Shown in pieces: positions 41,799 to 51,255 of a DNA stretch of 64,000 nucleotides. The stretch lies in contig NC_081337.1 of NCBI RefSeq assembly GCF_022539665.2, positions 1,418,239-1,482,238 of the forward strand. Direction: 5' to 3'. Under the pieces are notes generated by a model, which saw nothing but the letters and a program-made list of their open reading frames with translations, was not told the DNA's origin and searched no databases. Position 1 is the stretch's first letter. Each line of letters starts with the position of its first letter. Made by a program: the position numbers and the translations under genes. This DNA comes from Daphnia carinata (Eukaryota > Arthropoda > Branchiopoda > Diplostraca > Daphniidae).

Positions 41799-43215
41799 CA
41801 CACCATGAAGAAAAGGAACGAAAAAAAGGACACCGACAACGACGACAACCCCTTTTAGTTACTCTCACCCAGTAGGAACATGTGTTTATTCCCCTTAGAA
41901 TAGAGCTCTATCCCAAACCATTTTGTTTTCCTCTTCGCATTATATTCTCTACCTTAACAAACAATAAAATAAACACAGTAGGACGCAAACAAAATCTCCG
42001 CCGGCTTTTCATTATACGTAAGATAAAATTCAAAAGAAAAGAAAAGAAAAGTTTAAGGTAAAGGAAAAATAAGATAGGAAAAGAAAAGAAAAGCCAGCAC
42101 ATCGTTTAAGGGTATTTCAAAAACAGCCGAGGCAAGGCTCGAACATAAGACCCCGCGAGTATATAATAAATTTTAATTGTTCAGAAAAAAGACAACATTT
42201 CGACGAAGGGAATTTCGGCAGCCGAGCCGCGTTTCGAACCCGAGACTTCCGAGTGGTGTTCCGAGACTGAGTCGCATGGCGTCTAGACATATGTCTACCC
42301 TAGCGTAAATATAAAAGCCATTTCAAACCCAACCAGAAATAAAACATAAAATAGTCAATAATAATTCAATCACAGTAGCATAATTGCGAATATGATTAGC
42401 TCGCCTACTCTTGAGGGATCTGCCAGAAAATTTTTATTTAAGATCAGAGCGTGATTTGAACCCGACAATTCCGAGCTGTGGTCGAGGGCTATGCCATCTA
42501 GCCATATAACTATATGGAATACAAAATTCAATACCCAGAATTATTAGAAAATTCGAAACAGGATCAATAAAAATTTTAATATCTATTGCCAATCAACCCA
42601 CAGAATAGTAATTAGGGAATAGTTAACCTCACCAACTCCTGAGGAATCTACCAGTAAATTTTTAGTCAAGGTCACGGCGTGATTCGAAATTAAGACTCCC
42701 GAGTGACAGTCAGAAGCTATAGTATTATGCCACATAGCCAACACCCATACTCCGCATCCCTCTCAAGTTGATATACCCAATTTATCCATAATCAACCTTA
42801 CTCTCTAGCAGAAGCACTGCACTTCGTCATTTCTTCTCTCAATTTTTCTTCTTTCTCTATCCACAATTAATAAACAGTAGTAAAAAAATTAACTGTAAAA
42901 GAAATGGAAGGAAAATGAACCGTGGTGCGCCACTGGAAGAACGCTATCCGACTCCCCCCCACAGCAATAAATAAACCCCCCCCCCCCCAAGCCAACGACA
43001 AAGAAAGCTGACACCTGTTGAAACAATCGGGTGACACCTCAGGAGACTTAGTGTTGAACTCGAACTTTTAACAGAAAATAACGAATCTAAAAACTACGGG
43101 AAGAAGGCTTGACTATATAAGTCAATACTTCTTGGACGTCGGGACCACACTCGCAACTCATCAACGCTGCCGAACAGTAGCACCAAACTGAAAGCTGACC
43201 AATTCCCAATCTAAG
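41799..43215 (+). other. Spacer between accessory ORFs with tRNA-like repeats
   Basis: AT-rich DNA with four antisense tRNA-like units (listed separately), a poly-C run (CCCCCCCCCC, near 42978), and imperfect tandem repeats of about 222-227 bases. I see no open frame with credible composition. Confidence 0.55.
42123..42745 (-). repeat. Array of four antisense tRNA-like (SINE-head-like) units
   Basis: On the minus strand four units carry a B-box/T-arm-like core: at 42123-42170 (TGTTCGAGCC), 42221-42290 (GGGTTCGAAAC), 42441-42510 (GGGTTCAAATC) and 42671-42745 (ATTTCGAATC). The last two and their flanks repeat at about 227 bases, and the second and third at about 222. Two carry CACTCGGRAGTC before the B box, a pattern common in tRNA-derived arthropod SINEs. 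Stems pair badly, so these are not working tRNAs. Confidence 0.5.
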
Positions 43216-43575
43216 ATGGCCGGAAACCACTTTCGCCAACCGCGTTTGCCCACTATCGAACGCGTTCGCCGTAGTCCTGGTACCAAAGACACCGTGGTGA
43301 TTCAAGAAGCCACAAGCACCACTTCAACAAAAGAAGAAGTTGACCAGGCAATAAGCGCAGCCTGCGCAAACAATTCTATCAACAATCAACGTCCGTTCCG
43401 GAGGCGGCTGATGGATATGGAGCACCATCTACAGAACCGATGGAGATTAGCGCGGCTAACAAAAACGCGGACGGAAGAACTTGTCCAGTTAATCGAACAG
43501 CAAGAGTGGCAGAGGGCCACAGAAGTATTCGCATCAATCCTCGACTTGGACCCAACAAGCCGCCGTCCACCATAG
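43216..43575 (+). CDS. I-b accessory ORF 2
   Basis: 119 codons between pol and env. It begins MAGNHFRQPRLPTIERVRRS and has a C-terminal charged helix RRRLMDMEHHLQNRWRLARL, then EQQEWQRATEVFASILDLDP. ORF 1 has the same layout: a MER/MEH-type charged helix, then an acidic-W-A block, then ILDLDP and PP. The two are probably paralogues. The ATG follows TTCCCAATCTAAG, which could serve as a splice acceptor. No family is recognised. Confidence 0.6.
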   Translation: MAGNHFRQPRLPTIERVRRSPGTKDTVVIQEATSTTSTKEEVDQAISAACANNSINNQRPFRRRLMDMEHHLQNRWRLARLTKTRTEELVQLIEQQEWQRATEVFASILDLDPTSRRPP

Positions 43576-44319
43576 CAAGAAGAAAATTAAAAGGACTTTG
43601 ATTTATATTTTTACGCATCCACTCATGCCTGTATGTATCTGTTCTTGCCCTTTACCGAATAAATTAGGCCGAAAACTAGCTATTCATGCTCTTGTTCATA
43701 TATATCTATATATGAACTACCTCACAATCTAAAGTCAGGTAAAGGAAAGGGAAAGGGGTATAAGAAAAAAAGACCCTATAAGCCGATACACAAAAACATA
43801 TACCTACACTTAGAATAGAAAGATATCAAAGTAACTACCAGCGTTAGCGTATACCTTATTTTACAGTAAATTCTCTAAGTTCAGTTCTAAGTCTTGTTTT
43901 GTCTTTTTCTTTTTTGCGCCAGAATACTCCTTTTAACGTAGGTTTCCTTGAGATTCTTCCCTCTTAACAAAGTCTTCCCCTCTTTTCGTCCTCTCCTTGA
44001 TCCCTCGCGCATATAGAATAAAATAAAACAACGGCCCATATATCTCATAAGCTTACAGACCTTTTTACATGAAATTTACGCCTATTTTACCCCAACCTCT
44101 TGTGTCTGCGACAAATGTCCCTTGTCTCGCACAAGCCGCTTTTTCTTTCTTCCCCAGATGTTCGTTCCCCTTTTTAGCGCCCTTTTATTTCCTTCTCTAT
44201 ACCATTTCTCATGTGTTGGACTTAGAAAATAAAAGCTAGTCTTCGCGTCGTTTCTTTTATCAAAAAACAATCAATGATAACCTTGCGTAGTATAGCACCC
44301 TCATACATGGATGAGTTAT

Positions 44320-44394
44320 CTAGTCCTACTGAGGATTCGAACCTCGAACATCCAGCATCACAGCTGATCGCACTACCTTTTGAGCTGTTAGCAC
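44320..44394 (-). repeat. Antisense tRNA-like segment, I-b
   Basis: On the minus strand this begins GGTGCTAACAGCTCAAAAGG (D-arm/A-box-like), then an anticodon-loop-like TGTGATG, then GAGGTTCGAATCCTC, a well-paired T arm with a full B box. The acceptor stem does not close. It is conserved in I-a (10649-10720), so it belongs to the element. It may be a Pol III-type relic or a structural RNA element. Confidence 0.5.
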
Positions 44395-44938
44395 CTGTAT
44401 TACGCCTTGCGTTGAGCTTAGGAAAAATGCACCCTTCAATCCTATCGAGCGCGCCCTTTTTCCCTTACTCGTGTTTCACTTGCCTTTTGCCTTATCTGTA
44501 CCCGCCCTTTGTTGTACCTCAAAATGAAAAATTGACCATGTGTTTTTCCGTCGTTAGAATTATTTCATGCATCTTTTTATTCTCCTGCCTAAACGATACA
44601 TTCTATCCATGATTTTTCTTTTGCATCATTGAGGTCATTCTTTCTACTTTCTAATGACACCAATCACTACACAAAAATATTCACCTTTTAATTCCGAATG
44701 AAGCGTATTTTCCATGCCCTATATGCGTATTTTTGCTCGCTCGCGACCATCGGCAATTGTCGAAAAGCCGACGGAAGATCGTTGACCTTTCTCCTTGCCG
44801 TCTTACATACTCCCCGCTTTTGCTTATTATTTTATCTTCTTTATTATTTTTCGCTATCTAGTTTTAAGAAACCCACATGACGTGATGTTATGCTTTTATC
44901 TTTATTATTCGATGCTGACTTGATCATGATGTTCACCC

Positions 44939-44955
44939 TATGTTTCCATTTATAG
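44939..44955 (+). promoter_or_regulatory. 3' splice site at I-b env start
   Basis: TATGTTTCCATTTATAG followed by AAAATG. I-a has the same site (ending 11263) with one change. The position just before the env ATG supports a spliced env mRNA. Confidence 0.65.
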
Positions 44956-44958
44956 AAA

Positions 44959-46659
44959 ATGTCGCTGCTTCCATTTATGCTGTTATTATGCCTTTATGGG
45001 TTACACCTGCAGGCATTTGAAACGACTGTATGCGACTGTTCGGAAACATCGAAAATGGGAATTCTACAATTTTCCGATGCTACTTGTCAACCAATTGCGC
45101 CTGATGACAGGGCCGTTACGGTGAAATATGCAATTTATAGTGAAGAACGTGCCGCAGCTAAATTTCCCGGTTATGTTTGCGCCCGATGGAAGAATATACG
45201 CCGCATCACAATGAACTTTTTCGGTCAATTGGTGATAGTGCCGGATAAAATTCCAATTGATACGTCGCCCGCCGCGTGCAACGACATGATTAACCATAAA
45301 CGATGTGATGATTATCGTATGACTTTTTCGGACAATAAATATGTTTTTGATCGCGAACCTGAGATTTTTGGATATTGGTTGCAGACGATTGATTCCGAAA
45401 TTATAAATTGTGTTCTCGAAAAAATCCAACTTTTTCAAGAAGATGAAGACGGCGACTTTTCGACACCTATCGGAACGGCTTCTGCTACCACTGGAAATTT
45501 ATCTCATAATCATTTGACATTGATCTGGGACAAAACCTACACTCAAAAAACTAAAATGAGTACCCGATTGGTGGAAGATGGAATAGGCTCACTGGTCCGA
45601 ATAGCAGCAGACGACACAACTTTCAGACTACAAGACGATGCCAAACAACTTGATTTTCATTTAACTCCTATAAAACGCTGTGCCTCACTGCAAAACGAAT
45701 GCACCAATAGAACTTCGTCGTTTGAGGTCATCGGCCAATCAAAACTCACCGTTTCGACGGCGGCCATCATGGAAAATTTAACAGCGCTTTTGGAGGCCCC
45801 AGAGCCATCTAGCGACGAAAATTTAAATGTACCCGCGAATATACAATATATTCGAGACCAACTTACTGATCATGAAAATGAATTGGCCAGACAAATTCGA
45901 CTAGTGCAATGTGAAGCTCGCAAAGCCAAACACGAAAGGGCTGTTACAACTGCTCAATATAACGGATGGTTAGCAGCTTCGCAGTTAAATTTACCACAGT
46001 GTGCGAAATTACAAGCTTTTGGTAAAACGGTTGTGTTGATTCAGTGTAAGGCTTTAAATATTACATTTGAAACTGTACTGACATCTTGCGGACCGCAGCC
46101 AAAATTTCAAAATTATACTATTAATCTCGACGGATGGGAACTTGTGAAATATTCCCCTTGTTACTGGACCAATGGTTTTGTTAATTTCAATGACAAACCT
46201 TTTGCGTACCGGAACGACACCTGGAAGCCGATCGAAGCTAATATTGTGCTACCGGAACAGACTCTTGCGCATTCTTTTCGGTATGAGAATTTTGAGTTTT
46301 TCGATTATGAGCATCGAAGTAACCCGGCTTACACTGACAATATGCTGAACCATATGAACATTGTGGCCGATATAATCGCCGCAATAATAAACGAACATCC
46401 TCCACCTGAATTTACGTTGCGCCACAAATACAGTGCGTCGAGTGTTTTAGTGACATCGGCTAGCGTTGGAACTTCTACATCTTGGTGGGACACCATCACG
46501 AGTTATTTCTTCATCGGCATATTATGCCTTTTGGTACTACTTTTCTTACGCATATGTTACGCTTGCGGTCTTTTTACCTTCATCTGGGCTGTATGCTGCC
46601 GCCCTTCCGATGATCCAAGACCTGCAGCTCCCGAATCCATTCCGATGCATCAACTCTGA
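44959..46659 (+). CDS. env: I-b Env glycoprotein (intact)
   Basis: 566 codons. Signal peptide (FMLLLCLYGLHLQAF), then TTVCDCSETSKMGILQF, the motif that also opens Family II Env. A Cys-rich ectodomain follows with N-glycosylation sites such as NRT, NLS and NYT. The C-terminal ectodomain has TTAQYNGWLAASQLNLPQC, which aligns with Family II Env (LAQTNGILAAAAVGLPIC). The membrane segment is about FIGILCLLVLLFLRICYACG, with a short tail ending MHQL. No furin-like site, mucin region or lectin-like region is seen, unlike Family II. The fold resembles chuvirus-type (Jingchuvirales) glycoproteins known in arthropod retroelements; this assignment is by eye. Confidence 0.85.
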   Translation: MSLLPFMLLLCLYGLHLQAFETTVCDCSETSKMGILQFSDATCQPIAPDDRAVTVKYAIYSEERAAAKFPGYVCARWKNIRRITMNFFGQLVIVPDKIPIDTSPAACNDMINHKRCDDYRMTFSDNKYVFDREPEIFGYWLQTIDSEIINCVLEKIQLFQEDEDGDFSTPIGTASATTGNLSHNHLTLIWDKTYTQKTKMSTRLVEDGIGSLVRIAADDTTFRLQDDAKQLDFHLTPIKRCASLQNECTNRTSSFEVIGQSKLTVSTAAIMENLTALLEAPEPSSDENLNVPANIQYIRDQLTDHENELARQIRLVQCEARKAKHERAVTTAQYNGWLAASQLNLPQCAKLQAFGKTVVLIQCKALNITFETVLTSCGPQPKFQNYTINLDGWELVKYSPCYWTNGFVNFNDKPFAYRNDTWKPIEANIVLPEQTLAHSFRYENFEFFDYEHRSNPAYTDNMLNHMNIVADIIAAIINEHPPPEFTLRHKYSASSVLVTSASVGTSTSWWDTITSYFFIGILCLLVLLFLRICYACGLFTFIWAVCCRPSDDPRPAAPESIPMHQL

Positions 46660-46692
46660 TTACGGGACGTAATCTCACGCCGCCGGGAGTGA

Positions 46693-47428
46693 TGTAACGA
46701 AGCCGAATATACTACTTTAACTTTTTCTCGCTTTTGCTTCAGTAGTGAATACAAGTCTGGGCACGACAATTGGAACACTATGTACGCAGTGCAGCTGACC
46801 CAAATGAACACCTGCAGCTGACTCACGCAGACGATACGCCCCAACACCACGCCACATCGAACGGCATCCTCTGATTGGCTGCACGCGTGAGTTACACAAG
46901 CTCCGCCCAATCACGCCACTTTTGCAAGATGCAAAGTTTCGTGATGAACCCAGCTATTGATGAAGATCAGACAAGTAGTTGCAGCCGAGATAAGTAGTTG
47001 CCTTAAGCCTATCTTCCTTGCCTTATTGAGTAGTATTGTGTCTTAGTTAATGTTTCCATACTTAAACCTTTGAGTAAAATCTCGTTCTCGTCCCAAGTTT
47101 TTTCGGACATTGTTGTCCACTCTAAAGTGTCTGAACTCTTGTCGTGTACCGCTTGTGTAGAAGCCGAATTCCAAGTTCGCCTTGTGTCGTTTCTCTTCCA
47201 TTCTTTCACTCGTGAGTTCACGGTAAGACCCCCTGGTTATTTGTTCTTTCTTTTAACTGTTTCCTCAAATGTTCCTTCTTATCTGTTACTCTCTTATCTT
47301 TTTAATTCTTGTATCTTAGCTATAATAAACACAGACGTCATTGTGGGTAAAAACGCCTCTGACTTCAATATCATTTTATTGTCTTAATTCCGTAAAGTTC
47401 ATCTTCCCACACGGGAAGATGCTTTACA
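46693..47428 (+). repeat. I-b 3' LTR
   Basis: 736 bp, TGTAACGAAGCC..GATGCTTTACA. It is preceded by a short purine-rich run GGGAGTGA. AATAAA is at 47324-47329 and a donor-like CACG|GTAAGA (GT at 47223) lies upstream of it. The bases after it (ttat) run straight into II-a pol sequence. Confidence 0.95.
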
Positions 47429-49980
47429 TTATCAACAACCCGAACCACCGTCCAATGCAGTAAACACAATATCCCTACCAAACAACCCTCCAACACAAAA
47501 TTTAGAAATAGCGATACCCAAACTAATACGTATACCCATTAGAATTTTTGGAAAAGAAATTAAGGCTTTAGTAGACACAGGAGCAGCAGCCAGTTTAGTT
47601 TCAGACAACATATTTTTTAATCTAAAGGAGTATGAAGAACTTAAACAAGTTAAAGACTCCCCTTCGCCAATATTTAGAACGGTGTCAGGAGAAATACTAA
47701 AATCAAAAGGGAAATATGGATTTTCAATCACCATTAACACCAATCACGTCATTAAGCATGATTTCTTTATTATGGAAAACTTGAACGAAACTTGCATATT
47801 AGGATTAGACTTATCGAGCAACAATGTAAAAATTAATACTGAAAACAGGCAGATCAATTACGATCATTCCGGAAAAGAACATAGCTTTGGTAAAAACACA
47901 CTCCCAGTATACAGCATAACTTTTGGCAAGACAGGTATTAATATTCCACTCCTCCCAGACCGTTCGTCAGATAGTAACTACAACAACGATCTGACAGAAG
48001 CAGATTATCGCAGCCTAGAATCTTTCTCCCACTCAGAAATTAACAAAAAATCAAAACGAATTGGACAAACTCAAGAAAGTGAAGCGAGTAACATCCCCGA
48101 TGAGATACAAATTAAAATTGTAAATCTATTGAAAAAACACGAAACCCTATTTGCAGAAAGAGAATCAGATTTGGGTCTAGCAACTGATGTAAAGCACTCC
48201 ATTAACATAGGATACAATGCCCCAATTACATAACGATTGCGCAGAACACCAGAAGCATTAAAACTAATTGTCAAAACAAAAATAGATGTAATGATAAGTA
48301 ACAATATTACTAGAGAAAGTCACAGCCCATTTGCAGCAGCAATTGTAATGGTTCCCCAAAAAGATGGAGATATGCGTATGTGTATTGACTATAGGGCACT
48401 TAACAAAATTACCGTAAAGGACAATTACCCATTACCAAGAATTGACGACACCATTGATGCATTGAGCGGATCAGTTTACTTCTCAACATGGGACTTACTA
48501 AGTGGCTACTGGCAGATCGAGATAACAGAGAGTGACAAACACAAAACCGCCTTCATCTGTGAACTTGGACAATACGAATTCAATAGAATGCCATTTGGAC
48601 TAACAAATGCACCAAGCACTTTTCAACGAGCAATGAATAACATATTGAAATCAGTTTTGTTCAGGTTTGCATTGGTTTATCTGGATGACATCATAGTGTT
48701 CAGTAATAATATTGCTGAACATGTGACACATCTAGAAGCAGTGTTTAAGCTTCTTAAAGACGCAGGACTAAAATTAAAAAGAAAGAAATGCGAATTTTTC
48801 AAAGAAGAATTAGACTATTTAGGATATATTGTTTCGAAAAAAGGAATAACACCGAGTACGAAAAAGTTAGAAGCAATCATCAAATACCCAGCTCCCAAAA
48901 ACGTGAAAGAATTGAGCTCATTTCTAGGGTTGGCTAGCTATTACAGAAAATTCATCAGGGCTTTTGCTGATAAAGCCCACCCACTGACAGCGCTAACGAG
49001 AAAATCAGCCGAGTGGAAACGGGGAGAGGAACAAAGGGACGCCTTTGATTGTATCAAGAACTGTCTCATAACTAGACCTATCCTAGGGTATCCAGATTTC
49101 ACGCGCGAATTTATCATCTACACAGATGCTTCAGGATACGGTATAGGAGCAGTCTTGGCTCAGATGCAGACTCTACCTCAATCAGCGGATTCAGCGTAGT
49201 CCAACGTACAGGAACCCCGTGAATCAGACGGCGCGGAAGTCGTCATCGCGTATAGCTCTAAACATCTGAACGACCGCGAAGCCAAGTGGTCAACCACAGA
49301 GAAAGAGGCCTACGCAATCATCCACGCAATTGACGTGTTTAGAACATATCTATACGGACGCAGATTCACCGTATTTACAGACCATAGACCTTTAGAATGG
49401 TTAATGAGTAAGACAGAACCCGCAGGAAGATTCGCTAGATGGGCACTAAAAATACAAGAATTCGACATCGTCATTGGGTACCGGCCTGGGAAGTCGCACC
49501 AAAATGCTGACACCCTAAGCCGTATTCCCATAGTGCCAATAGCACGTGTAGAAACAAGGGCAATGGAAAGAGGAACTGTCATAAGAGAGCTTGAAAATAT
49601 GCGAAAAGAAAGTGAAAGACTAAAAGAAAAATTAAGAATTGAAAGATTAAAGAAACAGGAACACCTTGAGAAAGAAAATGAAGGTATTCAAAAAGAAAGC
49701 GAAAGTTTTAAGAGGGAAAGTCTTCAGATGAAGAGCGCAGGTTTCGAAGGAGAAATTGGAAGTGAAAGTAAAAGTTCTTGGAGTGAAAACAGATGGATAG
49801 AATTACAGCAAGCAGATAAATATTGTCAACAATTAATGATGAAAATACAAAAAGATAGCCAGAACATTAGAAATAAAAGATTCTCAAACAACTTTGTAAT
49901 CAACGAAAAAGGTCTATTAACAGATAGGCAAGGAAAATAAGTAGTCCCACTACCGTTAGTTACCAATATTTTACGTGCGA
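47429..49980 (+). pseudogene. II-a protease, RT and RNase H
   Basis: Resumes II-a right after I-b at the sequence encoding YQQPEPPSNAVNT. Protease LVDTGAAASLVS is present. RT keeps MRMCIDYRALNKITVKDNYP, STWDLLSGYWQIE and YLDD. RNase H has YTDASGYGIGAVLAQ. In-frame stops occur at 48234, 49197 and 49938, and a 1-base deletion near 49995 changes frame. The charged Glu/Lys linker before integrase matches II-b. Confidence 0.9.
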
Positions 49981-49999
49981 ATCATGACCACTTGTTAGC

Positions 50000-51232
50000 A
50001 GACATTTAGGGATAGAAAAAACAATAGCCAGACTTAGAGAGCAATACTTCTTTCGACACATGCGACAGAACGTAACAGAATACATCAAAAATTGTCTAAA
50101 ATGTGCAAAACGCAAGGCTGTAGGAGGAAGTAAAGCACCATTGCAGCCTATGCCCCCAGTCGAAAGGGTGTGGGAAAGACTTGCGATGGATATTGTGGGC
50201 CCCGTTCAAGAAAGCGCAAAGGGACATAAGTATATTTTAGTCCTATCAGATTACGCCAGTCGTTTCGTTTTTACAGTACCAATGAGAGATCAGACTGCCC
50301 AAACAATTGACAAATATGGATCCCCCGAGGTAGTCCTAACTGATCAAAGAACTAACTTCCTGTCGAGCTTAATCCAAGATATTTGCAAGTTATTCAAAAT
50401 CAAACAAATCAGAACAACAGCATACCACCCCCAAACAGACGGATTAGTAGAACGATTTAACAGAACCTTGTGTGACATGCTAGCTTGCTACGTAACGGAC
50501 GAACCAGAAAATTGGGACAAATATCTACCATTTGTCACCTTTGCTTACAACACAGCGAAGCAATCAACACTGCAACAAAACCCATTCTTTCTATTCTTCG
50601 GAAGACAAACGGTGCTCCCAAACGACATCAAAATAGATAGACGGTACGAAACATACGAAGACACCAGTGTAATGTACTCACATCAATGGAAGAAGGCTCA
50701 GCAACTAGCGAAGGAACACCTATTTCGGGCACAGACAAAACAAAAAAGATATTACGACAAAGGAACAAAAGCAATCAAATACAACATCGGTGACTTTGTG
50801 CTACTGAAAGCTCCACCAACTGCCGGAATATTCATCAACAGATGGAATGGACCATTCAAAATCATCAGAAATTTCTCAGATCTCACTTACGAGATTGAGA
50901 ACGCAGACAATGCAAGACTAAAATCGATAGTACACGTCAACCGCCTAAAACTCTACGTCCCAGGAAACCAAGGAATAGAAAGATCATCTTGTGCGTCACA
51001 CCAACCAAGAAATGAAACTGTACGACGAGGACCAGGAAGGCCAAGGAAAAAATTCAGTAACAACGAAAAAAGGCCTGTCCTTAGAACGCGTATACGTCAA
51101 ACAGCAGCGGAGGAGAATTGTATTATCATCGCACCAAATACCCCCGGTCCCATACCAGATAATCCTGCACGCACTAGAATGACGAATCCACGATACAACT
51201 TACGGCAACGCCACGAAGTATCGAGATTCTAA
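50000..51232 (+). pseudogene. II-a integrase with AT-hook-like tail
   Basis: Open from 50060. CLKCAKRKA completes the zinc site. The core has MDIVGPV and LTDQRTNFLS (Gly to Arg next to the catalytic Asp) and YHPQTDGLVERFN. A deletion of 27 bases relative to II-b lies between DQTAQTI and KYGSPEV. The tail contains RRGPGRPRKKF and ends NLRQRHEVSRF*, 23 bases before the env ATG. Confidence 0.9.
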
Positions 51233-51241
51233 ACGTCCAAA

Positions 51242-51255
51242 TTTTCTTTTCGCAG
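51242..51255 (+). promoter_or_regulatory. 3' splice site at II-a env start
   Basis: TTTTCTTTTCGCAG directly before ATG 51256. The site is identical in II-b. Confidence 0.75.

Larger units (their letters stand above)
43576..44958 (+). other. I-b accessory-env spacer
   Basis: Non-coding, colinear with 10000-11266 of I-a. It contains a perfect 24-base palindrome-like site (43694-43717), a pyrimidine-rich zone, a tRNA-like antisense segment (44320-44394), and the env acceptor TATGTTTCCATTTATAG ending at 44955. Confidence 0.55.
20450..47428 (+). mobile_element. Family I copy I-b, young, split by II-b
   Basis: Env-bearing Gypsy-type LTR retrotransposon inserted in II-a gag. Order: truncated 5' LTR, tRNA-Leu-type primer site, gag (interrupted by II-b), protease, RT-RNase H-integrase, two accessory ORFs, env, 3' LTR. 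Without II-b it spans about 13.7 kb. LTR halves differ at only three positions by eye over 562 aligned bases. Pol and env are fully open. Defects are the II-b insertion, a TAG before the zinc knuckles, a frameshift in protease, and the lost 5' end of the 5' LTR. Confidence 0.93.

Noticed and set aside
42123-42745. CRISPR-like or satellite array
   Set aside because: Only a few degenerate units at about 222-227 bases with no uniform spacers; the sequence is eukaryotic and tRNA-like.
44320-44394. Possible functional tRNA-His gene
   Set aside because: The T arm and D arm look good, but the anticodon and acceptor stems do not pair and the same degraded sequence recurs in I-a, so it is element-derived.
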